64,000 bases of DNA from Lantana camara (GCA_037501455.1 CM074863.1:54541501-54605500); one strand, 5' to 3'. Shown: positions 44,182 to 57,920, numbered from the stretch's first letter. The notes: generated by a model not told the origin, from the letters alone. Numbers and translations are program-made.

Positions 44182-47172
44182 TGTAGCGCCCGAGCTCATG
44201 ATGCCACATCCCCCATTACCAAGACCCGACCCGTATATGAAATGGGAAATCCGTACACATGCCAAATCAAGGCAAACAGGAACGCAACTCACTCGCTATG
44301 CTAGGCCGGAGCTAACCCTTAAACCATTTATGAACAAGAGATAATAAAACCAGAGCAATGCATTAGAAGCGGAAACATTTCATAAACTATAACATGTACA
44401 TTGAGCTTTCAAGCTCCAAGTTACAAAATATAGTTACAAATTCAAGTATAAATAGCCAGCCGGCCTACAGATACAAAATACGCCCCACATTCATAATCAT
44501 AATAATATCCTTTTATATGACAATATGAGTGTAAAGAAAGAACGCTAGACTAAAAAATAAGACTCTAAAGACTCGGGTTCCCGCCTAGCACTCCACACCT
44601 GTAAGAAGAACTGAAGATAGGAGCGGGTTCAGGCTAAAGGAGACCGGTGGGTATAAAACGAGGCATAATATATAAGTTTCGTGGAATTTAAACACATATC
44701 ATGTAAGCCATAATCTCGTACGAGGCTTTTATCACATTTCCCAAGTGGGTAAAACAAAGAAAAACATCGAACGGGGTTATAAAAATCATATTCATTCATT
44801 AGATTATTCGTGAGCTGGGCAAGAGGGCTAAGTCTCCAATCTTCACCTTGTGTAATCATTAACGTTATTCATTAAGTTATCACACACATAATCTTTTGTG
44901 CACATTCATTCGATCATTCATAATCGTTCATATACACTTTTTTCCTCCGGGTGTTAGACGGGTTTGCAAACCCGTTCATTATGGCTAGTACATGAATCCC
45001 CAAGGTCCTGGTTTCCATTCCTCACTAATCTCCTAGCGAGGGACGTTATCGTCGTAGTTTTGGTGGAACTAGCATACGAGGTTCACCGTCAGCCCTTGCT
45101 TCCCCGGATAGCCAGGTACACTAAGCCCCAGGGCCCCCATTTAGTGTATTCGTTCAACTCGCCAAAAACACTAGGTAGCGATACATTAAAGAAATGGCTT
45201 TACGTTGGAAATCATTTACTCTTCAAAAGACTCGATATATAAGTATAATAAGTTGGCTTAAAACTTTACAAATTGGGTATATATCGGGTCAATTTAACTA
45301 ATAGAAGAGAAACCCATCTTAAAATGAAAGAAACAGTATAAGAGCCTCACTGACCGGCCTCGTCTCCGACTAGACCCAAATCTATGCAAAAGAAGTGAAG
45401 TGAGACTCAATATAACCACAATTGACACAAGACAATGCAATGAACATGATATGAGATGCATAAGAGATAAATCATGTTATGAAGATGTTCATGTGCCCAA
45501 TTAATGCTTTAAGACACATAATCAATCAATTAATTCAATACATGAAGCTATCATGTTCATTCATTTCATATCTTTCATAATTCATATGAAATTGAGCCAT
45601 AAACTTCATACAATAATCATAACACATATATCAACATGTTTAAAAATCATATAAGTCATAAACGAGGAAAGCTATTAGACAAACAAAGTAAAGAAATGAG
45701 AAAGCAACACAACACACACATGGGTGGGGCCAAAGGCCATTAGCCCCAATCCCTTCACAAATACGAACAGCCGTTAGCCAGGTCAGTGAGGACTGGCCTA
45801 GACTAACGGTCATTAGTCACTCACAATACACAAGGGACTAACCCCCATTAGGGGGTCAGAGATCCAGGCCAAGGGGTTAATGCTCGTTAACCCCCCAAAC
45901 ACACTTAAAAGCCCTAACTGGCGTTAGGTGGCGTTGGGGGTGAAATCTTTGAATTTCATCCCCTATTTCACCCCAAAAGCTCAACTAAGCCAAACCAAAC
46001 CAAAATCATAGCAACACATTAAGGTAAGTTCATGCATTAAAAGTTCATGCAATTCAGGTCTAAAAGTTAGGACAAATCGAGCTACAATATTAAGTAAAAG
46101 CAAGAGGTATAAACCAATTCATGCTATTCCATTTTCATTCAAGTTCATTAATGGCAACCTCTTTCATTCTCAACCACCATGCAATGCAAGTCCATAGAAG
46201 TATAAAAGGAAGTCTTAGGATCATTTATCACTCATTAAACTCAAAGAAATTACAAGGAAACATGATTGATTCTCCAAAAGATCATACAACCCTCACTATT
46301 CATACTATTCACTTCATGCTTCACAACTTGATCAAAACAAGCTCAAATTCAGAATATGATGGATTAAAAGAAGCACATAAGGATGGAGAACAATAATCTA
46401 AGCTCACCTTTTTAATTGGTTGAAGATTCGTGAAGATATGAGCTCAAAATCTTCCTTGGATGAAGAGTGACAAAAATAGGTTTTCTTGTTCTTGCTTTGA
46501 GCTGAAATCTCCTTCTCTCTTGTCTTATGGTTTGATTTTTTGGGCTCAGAAATGGGTAAAGGAATGGGTTGGGGTCATGTGGGCCCCAATTTAAGTCAAA
46601 AAGGTTGAGATATGAAAAAGTTATGGCTAAAATGATAAAAGGTTGCGGTTCTGCGAACGGGCCCCTTTTCGGTGGAATTTCGGAGGTTCAAACGGGCTTC
46701 GAAAAATATAAGGCTTGTTCTATTAAACTCGAATTGTTGAAATGAGTCCAATGGTGATGACAAAATTTGAATCTGAATTCCCGAGCTCAAGTTACGCCGC
46801 CCGGAACCCAAGGTGCGCTAAATGTTCTTTATCCCATTTTTGGTCCCGTTCACAAAAATGATACAAAAGTTCAATCAAACAAGTCCAAAATCATACAACG
46901 AACATAAAAACATGTTCATAACACATATAACTAATGCATATCAAGTTTTCACGGAAAGCAGAAATCAAATCGAATGCAAACGAGGGACATTGATAATCAT
47001 AAGAGCAATACGTTCGAATTCAACTTATAAATCCATAACAAATATTCATATAAATTCAAAGATTATCAAATAACAATATAATAAATGAATAATAACATAA
47101 ATAAACAATTTAAATGCGTAAATAGTAAACACATATGTCATACCGGTATAGCCGAAAAGTCGGGGCGTTACA
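44182..47172 (-). repeat. solo LTR H (2991 bp) with perfect TSD CCCAG
   Basis: On the plus strand it starts TGTAGCGCCCG and ends GGGGCGTTACA, flanked by CCCAG at 44177-44181 and 47173-47177. Orientation is minus, from the catcccccat block near the left end and a donor-like AAG/GTGAGC (minus) near 46408. The CCGCCTAGC box is at 44581-44589. The palindrome array is at 45726-45928. It sits in LTR G. Confidence 0.93.
45726..45928 (-). repeat. palindrome array, LTR H (about 7 units)
   Basis: GGGGC/GCCCC (45726-45747), GGTCAGT/ACTGGCC (45781-45798, one G-U-type pair), GACTAA/TTAGTC (45801-45818), ACCCCC/GGGGGT (45841-45856), GGGGTTAA/TTAACCCC (45873-45894), CCTAAC/GTTAGG (45913-45928), and a weak AAC/GTT unit near 45765. 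The arms differ from unit to unit although a taacgg/cgtta theme recurs. Confidence 0.8.
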
Positions 47173-47177
47173 CCCAG

Positions 47178-47715
47178 TTCAAAATCCTTTTATTTTTAGG
47201 TGTTGTGGTAGTGTGTGGGTGTGCATTAGCCCCCTCACTTAGTCATCTCTCATTAAAAATTTTAATTTTAGGTTCAACTTTTGGAGTTCGTTGGAGCTAG
47301 GCGGTTTCGAGTCGAGTCTTATGTTCTGTCTAAGTCGAGTTATGCCTTTTGAGTTTTGTAAGTCTTGCATTCATTTTGAATTTGTTCTATGATGTAAATT
47401 ATATAAGTTTCATGTGTTCGTTATCTATGGAATTCGGGACAGGTTTCTAGGATTAGTTGAACCCGTGTAGTGGATTTGATTGTATAGTTACGTATGAAAC
47501 ATGAATATTTTTGAAAGTTCATGTTTTTGCATTGCTTCTGCATTCAGATGTTGTATATTTTCTTTTGTACAGTGTTTAGTTATCTCCTAACTTAGACCGG
47601 GTCTTATCAGTCTCCCGTTCGCTATGCCTTTGACATATGTCTGGATTTTCTCATTTTGTATACGTGTCGGACCATGATGCGGGCAATGTGGTGGCCTTGT
47701 TTTTCGGGCGCTATA
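47178..47715 (+). repeat. gypsy LTR G, right part
   Basis: Continues G after LTR H. Contains GCTAGGCGG at 47296-47304 and ends CGGGCGCTATA at about 47715, where copia sequence resumes. Confidence 0.7.
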
Positions 47716-48252
47716 GGGAGTGTACAGAAGGCTTGTAAACCCCTAAGGTCAATCTGAAGATTGATGTAGGCTTCTAGGAGTTAAAACATTCGATTTAATG
47801 AAGCTGTCAAATTACTTGACTTCATTTAAATCAGTTCTATGTCTACAAGAAAAGGTTAATAAATTAGGTTCAATTTTTGGTACTTTACGGAGATGAATTC
47901 TTATCATTAGGAATGTAAAGAATGACATAAAAATCTTGGTGATATATCCTAAATTCTCAAGATTAATATCTATAGCGATAGATCTAAAAGAATGATAGGA
48001 TTATCACAGTCAAGGTACATAGACAATGTACAAATAGAGTTTAGTATGGAAGATTCTTAGAGAAGAAATTCCAAAGGACAACGGAACATCTCTTTTGAAG
48101 AGGATGTCTCCGATGACAAGCTTAGAGAAAGCTTGATCCCTTGTGCAAAGGGAGCATAATGTATGCAAATTTGTGTATTCCACCAAATAAGGCTTAACAA
48201 CGGTAGCATGGTAAGCCAATTCAAAATTTAACATTAGAGAAGGTCGCTGGAC
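47716..48252 (+). pseudogene. Ty1/copia RT remnant, part 1
   Basis: Degenerate reading in changing frames: ASRS-x-NIRFNEAVK, the catalytic box as LVLYGDEFLSLG (normally YVDD), and MIGLSQSRYIDN, all typical of copia RT. Many stops and indels. It is cut by solo LTR E in the DWT segment and continues at 51672. Confidence 0.8.
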
Positions 48253-49474
48253 TGTGACACCCCGTCCGCTTGCACGTACAGGTTAGTGGCACGTGTGAGT
48301 TTAATTTACGTATTTGTAATTATTTTCTCCTGAATTGATGCAATTATATTTGAATTATGCTTCCTTATTCAATTCATATATGAACTATGTGAAATATTTG
48401 ATACGTATTTACCCTATTTGAACATTTGGTTTGATTACTTGAGTTTTGAGAATTGGTTAATTATGGAATTGAACCTGAGCTTGCCTATTTTGTGTATAAC
48501 ATGAATTATACGATTCTTGGACTTCATTGTATGTTTTAATTATGTTTTGGACTTGTTTGCATTTGTTCGGACTCAATTGAATTTTATTTCAAACTTTTAG
48601 GCCAATTTGCAATTTAGCCACCCTTGAGTCATTCTTCCGGAACTTGAGCTCAGGAACCTGGATTCGAGTTTCGTCTCTGCCATTGAACTTGAACCGACAA
48701 TTCAAAGTCAATGGAACAAGCCTTGACCTTTTTCAATGCCGTTTCGACCCCCAACGACGCAGATTTCGATCCTACGTACCTATAACGCACCTATATGACC
48801 CACTTGAGAGCTACCAACCCTTACCTAGCCCCTAGCCTTGACTTTTAACCCCAAGATCAGCCATCCCTCCCTCTCTTATTGCTGAATTTCGAACCAAAGG
48901 GGAGAAAAAGAAAGAGAAGAGAAGTTCCAAGCCACCCTCCATTATTGAACCTCCATTTTTGGCCCTTCAAGCTCAAGCTTTAGCCTTTCTTGCTCCATTT
49001 CTTCAAGGTAAGTTAGGGAATTTGATCTCCTTGATCTTGTGAGCATTTTACACTTCTTATATTATGTTTTAATGTTGGAGTTCATGAGATTTGCTTGGAG
49101 TCATGAATAGTTAGGTCATGTTGATTTTGGAAGAATCTATGCATCTCTTGATTTGTTGAAGTTTAAGGCTATATATGTTGATAAATATGGTGTATTTATT
49201 ACTTGTATTTGCTCCTTATTCATGGTAGTTGGATATATATTGTTTTGCCATTAATGCATCTTTGAGATCTTGGAGAAACTTGATGGATTCTTGCTTCTTT
49301 GAACTTCTTTTCTTCCCGGTTCATGATATACATGTATGAAGCTGATTTAATATGTTTTCTTGCATGTATTTGTGGTATAATTGCACCATTTCATGCCCTT
49401 TTGTTGTTACTTTGGTTTAGGATAGGTTTTCATGGAGTGTGCAAGCTTTAATTTTGAAATTTGGCCTCTGACCC

Positions 49475-49600
49475 AAATCCACCGGGGTGGATTTTTGCTT
49501 TGGAAATAATCCACTGGGGTGGATTTGAGGCAGAGACCTGTCTTCCCTAAATCCACGGGGGTGGATTCCCCCTTTGAAAAAAATCCACCGGGGTGGATTT
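49475..49600 (+). repeat. palindrome array, LTR E (4 units)
   Basis: AAATCCACC/GGTGGATTT around GG at about 49475-49494 and 49581-49600, with variants at 49508-49526 and 49549-49567. Same arm sequence as element A, and the same four-unit number. Confidence 0.88.
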
Positions 49601-50201
49601 AGGGCAGTGGCTTCTTTTTGCTCCGAACTTTGTTTTCTTGTTTTCTTCGCTTGTTTGCTTCTCTCCCACCCCTAATATGATCCATAAACTTTACTAACAT
49701 GTATTATTATGTGTTAACTTGCTTGTATTAGATTTTTGAATTTATTTGATATGATTTGAAAGAGTTATGATTCAATATGTCTTAAGTGATATACGTGTAA
49801 TATTTTATTGTGTGGTTTGCATTCTTTATGCATTTTAAACTCATGAACGTTTATGGTATGCTACAATACGATACATTATGAGGTTATTTCATACGATATG
49901 AGTTTAGCTCTTGAATCCTTATGTATTATTTTATTATTTGCTCCGGTATGCCTAAATATGAATTTATATGACATGCATTGCATCCACTCGCATTTGTATG
50001 CATCATCGTACGTCTAATTGGTTCATGATTGAGTCTAAGTCTCTGGTGTTGTGTTCTTTTGTTTTAGAGCCTCTTCCAAACTTCATTGAACCTAAGGTTT
50101 AGGTGTTTGTTTGCTCCTTTTTGGCCCCAGACTCTACCTACTTTTGCTACAAGGTGAGGTTTAGGATCTTTTCCTTTAGTTAATCGACCTATGGCCTAAG
50201 T

Positions 50202-50617
50202 GTGATGATTTCTCACCCACATGCGAATATACTATATATTTGTATATTAGATACGTTTCATATGATATGTTTATGACCTTATCATGCGATTAAACATTTT
50301 GAACTATAAGTATAAGGATATATAATCTTGGAAATGTTTTGCAACGAAGCTATGCTCCAAACCGTATGTTGTCAAGCAAGCTAGGATCTAACTCAACATC
50401 TTAATGTAGTGTGATGATTTCTCACCCGCATGCGAATATACTATATATTTATATATTAGATATGTGTCATATGATATGTTTGTGACCTTGTCATACGATT
50501 AAACATTTTGAACTATAAGTATAAGCATATATAAGCTTGAAAATATTTTACAACGAGGCTATGCTCCAAACCATGTGTTGTCAAGCAAGCTAGGATCTAC
50601 CTCAACATCTTTATGTC
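50202..50617 (+). repeat. 209-bp tandem duplication in LTR E
   Basis: The unit starting gtgatgatttctcaccc at 50202 recurs at 50411, with about ten percent divergence by eye. Each unit has an AT-rich centre and an aagcaagctaggatct tail. Confidence 0.9.
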
Positions 50618-51671
50618 AAAGAAGACACGGGGAGGTACGTGTATAGCATATGCCGAGTTGCAAGGTAAGGTATGCTCGATAAGGTACGCAAGTTATGTTT
50701 AATTATGTAGCGAGTTAAGTAAGTTTAATTGGATAATTGGTTATTACTGGGCCCCGGAGACGTGGGTAAGGATCCCGGGACGGCAAGGGCCGACGTGTTA
50801 AGCCTGTACACGGTCTCCATTTGGAGTACTCGCGCACGACTCTTGGAGGTTGAGGAGGCATGGTGCTTCAAGCACATCGTGGGATAGCTACCCCGTGTGC
50901 ATTAGTAATTAGGTGGAGAGGGTTTGACTCTCGAAACACCGTTGTTGTTGGGGATGGATTGTTTATGTATTTATGGTTTTCTTGATTTTCTTGCGTTATA
51001 AAGGAGTAAGGGTTAAGTGCTCGTACTCACTGAGCTTTTGTATGATTCGTTGGTTATGAAACGGGATAGGAGCTTCCTTTAATTCTAGTAGGTCTTGTTT
51101 TGATTATGAAATATATAAGTTTATTTTTAAAATTGGTTTGGTGTGTAAAACCCTATTCCCGGTTCATAACCCTTTGATTGATATTTGTTTTGCTCTATAC
51201 TTATATAGTGTGTGGGTGTGCATTAGCCCCCTCACTCAATCAAGTAGTGACTGACCCCTTTCCTTTTCCCTCCTTAGATGCAGGTCTGCTCGAGCTAAGT
51301 GGGGAGTGCGTGGTCGTGTTGTGCTAGCTAGTTTGGGTCGAGTCAGCATTTCAGACTTGCATCTTTTGAATATTTTGATATGCATTTGAATTAAGCTATA
51401 CTTTGGAGAACTTTGAATACTTTTGTATTTTGGGCCGAAATGGCCATGTATATATTTTGTATGCTTTTGGATCCTGTTATTTGCTTCCGCATATTTGTTT
51501 AATTGTTTTTCTTGCGCGCTCTGTTGCTGTCTTAGCCCCGCTTATTCGAGTGTGTACGTGTAGATCCTCGTTCGCTTAGACTTGGATTCATGTATGGACT
51601 CCCATTCCATATGTGGATTCGGGTCTAGTGCGGGGGATGTGGGGGCTCGTCGCTCCGGGCGTCACATGGAC

Positions 51672-52230
51672 TGTTGTAAAATATACTGAAAGTACTTTAG
51701 AAGAAATGATTATATTTTTAAGAGCCCAGCAAATGTCTTGCCATTAAAAGATATTGTGATGCTGGTTCTGCATCAAACATGGATACTTATAGATCCATAT
51801 TAAGATACAAATTTTGATTAAATGGCAGAACAATGAGTTGGAAAGAGTTTCAAAGAAGTAACACTATAGATTCAACCATTGAGGTCGAAAGTTATCAGCG
51901 TACGATGTTGTTGAGTTAGTGTTTGGGTAAGAAACTACAACTAATAGTTGGATATAGTTCCTAGCTTGAAATAACTCCATTGTCACATTGTATGACTAAA
52001 TGGGGTGTTTGCTCAAGTAATATAACCAAGACCTCACCAAGAGACCGAGCACTTGATTACGAATCACTTGATAAGGAATATGTGTTTGCTCAATGATGTG
52101 CAAAATAAAGGGTTCTCATCTACAGAGAACATAGCAGATTCACTTTGGAAACGCCCAAAGTCAATAGGCCCTCAAAGTACATCTTGAGAAGATGGGACTT
52201 AGAATATACCTAAATGGCTTTTATGGGCAA
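51672..52230 (+). pseudogene. Ty1/copia RNase H remnant, part 2
   Basis: Continues the copia pol: a VVKYTESTLEEM segment, a degraded MSWKEFQRSNTIDSTIEVE block (normally VSWKSSKQ..ADSTTEAEY), then a decayed C-terminus next to the purine tract GTGGGAGA (52231-52238). Several stops. Confidence 0.8.
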
Positions 52231-53641
52231 GTGGGAGATTATTGGGAATAGTTCCCTAGAAAGCCAATTCATTGAAATCCGCTTTGGGAATTTTCTTATA
52301 TCATGACCAATCTTTGAACAATAGATGTATAATTGTAATCAAGAGGCATACACTTTTTTATGTGCAATTACGTGTTTTGTGTGTTTCTTATTATGTGCGC
52401 ATGTATTAGAACTCACCTAATCCATCATGCTTTTTGGACAGTTATTCAAGTTAATGACTCATTAAATAAGCCCTAATCTAAACTGGATTAGAAACTACTC
52501 CATGTCGATGAGTCCAGCGAACAATGGGAGTGTCAACTAGGCTCACTTGAGACTTGCATGTGGATTGTATCCTTAAGAAGGAATCATCCTATTTCATGCG
52601 GTGTAAAGTGCATAGTCGAGGTATACACAATACACAAGGGTGCTCTCTACTTAGAACAATTACACTGAGGTGTCCCGCGTGAGAGGAATCCTAAATGGGA
52701 GAGGAAGTAACTACTTCAAGACGTAGAGAGTTCTAGATTAGGAAATATCTCACAGGTTAATGACGTGATTCATTAATCCTTAGACTTGAGATTCCATTGA
52801 TATCTTGTGTGGGCTTGCTAGGTAATTTTAAGCATAGGTTTAAAAGAGTATCGCTCAAAACACCTGAATACGACTTTTGTTGGGTTTTACATAGTGACAC
52901 ATGGAGGCATGTGAGAGTCAATGAAGGACTTACACTTGCTTAAAGAAAGAAGATCTCTTATTACATAAGTTTTTGATATGCCATCATGAAAACCCATAAC
53001 GAAGGTGGTGGGTCAAGATAGCAAGAAAAATGTTTCTTAGATTGAGATCAAATGGATGTGAAACAAACTTAGCTTTAAGATTAAGATTATTAGGGCTCTA
53101 ATTATTCCCATACATTAGGTCTTAATCCAGAGATGGGATGGTAGGAGGATTGTATTTCACAGATGTCATTGATTGAAAGGTTTTTTCGATTTGTTAGTTA
53201 TTCGGGTAGAGGTCACAAACCTCTTGGTAGACTACGATTGTATGATTTGTAGACTGATTAATTAATAAGAGTATTGATTAATTATGGTCATTTCTAACTA
53301 AATAATGAACCTAGAGGGTCACACACAAATGCAAGGATGAGAGGGTGTTATTAAAAAGGTCAAAAGAATTGATCGTAAGAATGTGCTTGTGGTCCATCTA
53401 GTTGAATGAAACATGTATTAATTAATTGGAAAATTAATTATAAAGCCCAAATATAATTAATTAGGAAATTAATTATAAGTTCAAATATAGTTAATTAGAG
53501 AATTAATTATAAAGGTCCATTAGAATTAATTAGATAGTTAAATCTGGAGCCCCATCTAGACTAAACACCCAATGAATAATTAATTATTAATTAATTATTG
53601 ATTGAAATATTAGTTTATTTGTTTATGAAATATATAAATAG

Positions 53642-53880
53642 AGGATAATATCCTAGTTCATTTTATTTATAAAATAAATAAATAAAGGATAATATCTTAA
53701 CTTATTTAGTTAAGTAATTAATAAATAAAAGATAATATCCTAAATTTGTTAGGATAAGATATTGATTAGTTTATTTATTTATGAAATAAATAAAAGATAA
53801 TATCTTGTTTGTTTGTTTAAATAAAACAATAAAGTCACAATTTATTTATTTATGAAATAAATAAATATGAGATAATATCC
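53642..53880 (+). repeat. AT-rich palindrome repeats in copia LTR
   Basis: AGGATAATATCCT at 53642-53654, then ggataatatct (53687-53697), gataatatcc (53731-53740), AGATAATATCT (53795-53805) and gataatatcc (53871-53880), spaced by aataaataaa-like runs. Confidence 0.7.
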
Positions 53881-54148
53881 TAAAGTAGTTAGGATAATGA
53901 TATTACTTAATAATAGGATTATTATTTAATTATATCTTAAAAAAGTTAAATAACAAATCAGATTTTTAGAAATGATAAGAATTCTTTTCTCATCAGTTTG
54001 TTATTTTGAGATAAAAGAGAGGTAGTCTTGTCTTCTCTCTATTCTGGAAAATAAGAAAATAATAGAAATACAAACTCGATCATAAAAAAGGAGTTGGGAT
54101 ATTTCTTTGGGGCTTATGCGTGATTTTTCTCACGCATCACTGGGTTTC

Positions 54149-54155
54149 TATAAAA
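54149..54155 (+). promoter_or_regulatory. TATA box of copia LTR
   Basis: TATAAAA followed about 20 bases later by a ctctctctgtctctg leader, the usual arrangement of a copia LTR core promoter. Confidence 0.6.
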
Positions 54156-54279
54156 GGGAAAAAATTCTCTCTCTGTCTCTGTTTCTCGTTTTACTTTCTT
54201 TCAATAAACAATCTTTAGTACTAGCATACTCACTGGGTTGATTTCATCCTAGGTTGGTGTGGATACATTGTGGAGGAGT

Positions 54280-55055
54280 TGTAGCATCCCAAGCGGTGGG
54301 CACCATATCCCCCGCACTAGAATCTAACACGTCTAATGAAATGGAAAGTCCGCACACGCGTCAAGTAATAGCAAATGGGTGACAAACAAAATCTCACCTA
54401 ATCTAGGCGATCTAGACCATCTAGACCCTGAAACAGAGCGCGCAACAAGCAAACATATATGCGGAAGCGATATCAACATAAACGTATCAACCATCAAGCA
54501 TATAAATATTCACTTTTACAAATCATACATCCACTCACTATGCGCCAAATGAATGAAATCACAATCTCCGAAGGTAAACTATCAAAAGTATTTAATCAAA
54601 GGTACGAATGTATGCAGACTCGAACTACAACACAAGTAAGACTCTAGAGACAAACTTGCCGCCTAGCTCGAACCTTAATCTGTACATACAACCCAAGAAA
54701 AAAGGGGAAAAAAGAAACAACCAAGAGGGGTCAGTCCTAACGACTGCCGAGGGGGCTAACACACACACCCATACATATACATCCGAGCAAAACAAATATC
54801 AAAGCCAAAAGCTCATGAACAGGGGCATTTTACAATCTAAACCATTTTTCCTATGATAATAGGTATATAAGAGAGTTTAAGGCAAAATCAACCAATTTTA
54901 ATAATTAAGAATCCATTCCCATTTTACGAACGAAATCAAATTCAAACTTACAAGGCGAGTACGAGTTCCTCCAACCAAACTCCTCAAGTCAAACGTACCA
55001 AAATCAAATCCAAACAAACAAACCAACCTCACACCAAATGATGGGAAGGGTGCAA
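54280..55055 (-). repeat. gypsy LTR M fragment (minus orientation)
   Basis: Starts TGTAGCATCCC with the catatcccccgcac block and a GCCGCCTAGC box near 54660, like the right-hand end of B-type LTRs. LTR N interrupts it after 776 bases. Confidence 0.7.
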
Positions 55056-57185
55056 TGTAGCATCCGTGACGATAGGCACCACATCCCCCGCACTACAAGT
55101 CTAGTCCACACGTTAAATGGATGATACAGCATGAACCAGACTCATAGCGAACGGGTGACAAATAAAAAAGAAAAAATTTTCCTAGCTAGGCGAAACTAAC
55201 CCTGAACCAATTAACTCAATAACCAAAACGTGATGCTGGAGCAATAAAGTTAATGTAAAGGATTCAATAATGGCTTCAAGCCAGATCAAATCAAAGCATA
55301 AAACAAATTCAACATGCAACCTAACGACGGGTTCAACTACTCATGCAACCTATCCCGAATAAATATTCAAAATCCATAAATCATAAATCATGTGTTGGCT
55401 CACAGGCCTATTTAAGTACATGACGTGATATAATTAACACATAACAATGTGGAATGAGACTTAAGTGTACATGTGTGACTCGATCAAGAACGCTATGACT
55501 TGACTCCCGCCTACGAAACCTGCAAGAAATTGAGAAGTGGGGAAAAGAGGGATCAGTCTCTAGAAGACTGAGTGAGCCGGGGCTATACATATATATAAAA
55601 ACAAGCACATGCAAGTCATAAATCCCAAGCACGGTTTTATTAAAGTTAATTCCCACGAAGGGCATGAAATCATCTACCAATGCTCGGTCATTACGACTAA
55701 TCCATATTAAAATTCATAGAGTTCGTAATGCATGAATAATCGTTATGGCTCGGCGAGTGAGCGTGCGTTATCTCCAACCAAACTCTGAACGTGTACAATG
55801 AACATGATTTAATACCTTGAATACGTGATCATACAATACATAATAATACATGCGTTCGTAAAACATAGTCGTTTGGGCAATCCGTGTCTCGGGCTTCCGG
55901 CACGGTGCGTAACATTAATCATAAAACATGAACATGATCATAAAACATTTTCCAACCTTCTCCTTCCGTAATGAGCGGGCCTGCAGACCCATCTATTTAA
56001 TGTGAATGTTACAAGACGGGGGCTCATGACTCCTACCCGCTCCTTCGATGGGTTAACCATCGGCTCAAGAATAACTCACCTTCCACACTACACGGTCGCG
56101 TGAGAGATTGTTAATGAGTACTTTGTGCAATGGCTTAGCTATACGTCGGCCCGATGCCGAACCGGTCTCCATTCATACATTTCCTCGGGCCCAATAACGT
56201 GAACGTGAAGTGCGTTATCTCGCCAAAATGTTTCAATTCATTAGAACATTTTAATACATTTCATTTCATAATTCATGAGGAAATATTTACTCAATAAAGA
56301 TTTACTCGATGACTTTACTTTGAAATCAATATATATATACTTTAGGTTTTCGGCCAAAACTTATCACATAGAGGTTGTAGGGTTTGTTACTTATCCAGAA
56401 TGAAAACACCCTCACCTGGAATAACCTGAGACAAGAAACATGATTGATACGGGTGCCTATTCAATCCGGAAGTCTCCGCCCTGGAGATAAACTGTACAAG
56501 AGAAAGTAACAGTGTGTACTCGTGAGAGGAGACTCAATTTGATACCAAATAGGATGTACGACAATGCTTATAAACTGGTATATCATGTTATAACATGTGT
56601 GACATTCAATTAACATATAGGAGATGCAATTACACTCAAAGAGGTCATGTATTCATGTCATTTAATCAAATGAATTCATTTCACGTAAGACACGGAGTTA
56701 ACAATCAAGTTTAAACAATTAAAGATCAAAGAGCGTCAAATAAGAGCATAATTATCAATTAATCAAGCATATAATTCATAAGTCACATACGGGAGCCAAG
56801 GAAGTGAAAGGAATGCGATATGAGGGGTTTTGGTTAAGTTTTGCAAAAATGGACAATTTTTGGAAATGTGGATGTTGTGGTAAAACAAGAATATCTTGAG
56901 TTATAGAAGTTGGAATTAGGTTTTGTTTGTTGAATATGAAATTAGACATGTAGAACTTTAAAATTATAAATAGCTCGTATTCTAGTTCCAAACGAGGAGT
57001 AAATGGCGTAGGTCCGAAGTTGAAGGAGTGTAGATTTTTGGTAAAGTGGCGACACCAAAAAGAATTGATAATATCTCATAAAATAGAAATTATATTGAGT
57101 TGATTCAAATTGAAGATATTCTCGACTTCAAGAGGTTTCCGTGGGTTCAGAAATCAGTTCAATTGGAGTTCGTATGAGGGAGAAA

Positions 57186-57303
57186 CGCCCATTTGAAAAA
57201 TGTTATAAAAGCAGAAATGGGCGTGTGAAGCTCCTCGGGTTGATGCAGTAGGTTGCTACACGGGCATTTGGTGAATGAACGGGGAGTCCAAACGCCCGTT
57301 TGG
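57186..57303 (-). repeat. palindrome array, LTR N (2 clear units)
   Basis: CGCCCATTT/AAATGGGCG (57186-57223, 20-base loop) and CCAAACG/CGTTTGG around CC (57288-57303), with a partial cgggcatttgg unit between. Another family-specific arm sequence, about 0.97-1.09 kb from the LTR start after removing LTR O. Confidence 0.75.
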
Positions 57304-57920
57304 GAAGTCGCTGGACCAAAAAACAGGGGAAAAACAAGGCAAGGCTCGAAAAATCGCTCCCAAGCCATTCCAACACAAAACCACAACAAATAACCACTTC
57401 GAAACTAACATATAACATCAATATACATCTAATACTTCAATTACAACACATATACTTCTAGTTGAGGCCAAAGATCAAACCAAACAATCATTATACATCT
57501 TCCAAACTTCAAATATATGCAAGCCATTCAAGTAACAAAGGAACAAGGCTAGGAGGTCAAGTATACACACATGGATTGCTCACAAAATCATGCTTAACAA
57601 CAAGAATTTAAATCAAAGCTCAAGATTCTAACAAACCCTCACATATGCACCTACACACATATATATATATCAACCCAAGAACCAACCTTGGAATGAATGG
57701 ATGATGAAGATGATGATCCTTCTTGAATCCTTAATCCTTCTCTTCTTCTTGCTCCAAGATGAATGTGATGAAATGAGAGAAAGGGTTTAGTGTGTGTTGG
57801 GTGTGTGAGTCTTGTATATTTGATATAATGTCTACAATGTATGTAATATATATAGATATAGGATGTATATGTATAAAGTAAGATATTATGTATATTATAT
57901 GTATATAATCTTTAGTGCTC

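Larger units (their letters stand above)
48253..51666 (+). repeat. solo LTR E (3414 bp) with perfect TSD TGGAC
   Basis: Starts TGTGACACCCCG, ends GGGCGTCACA, flanked by TGGAC at 48248-48252 and 51667-51671. It carries an A-like palindrome array (49475-49600), a donor-like CAAG/GTAAGT at 49008, an acceptor-like gatgCAG ending 51283, and a 209-bp tandem duplication (50202-50617). It sits in copia RT. Confidence 0.94.
52240..54279 (+). repeat. Ty1/copia 3' LTR (plus), truncated at 54279
   Basis: Starts TATTGGGAATAG (from TGTTGGGAATAG) right after the purine tract. Homologous to the minus LTR ending at 16851. Near the end, a TATAAAA box (54149-54155) precedes a CT-rich leader. The AT-rich middle (53640-53890) repeats the palindrome GGATAATATCC five times. 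LTR M cuts its end. Confidence 0.82.

Noticed and set aside
44182..47172. Reading LTR H as a DNA transposon because of its inverted-looking ends
   Set aside because: The termini are the extended LTR ends shared with gypsy LTRs here, with a 5-bp duplication and typical LTR modules in order.
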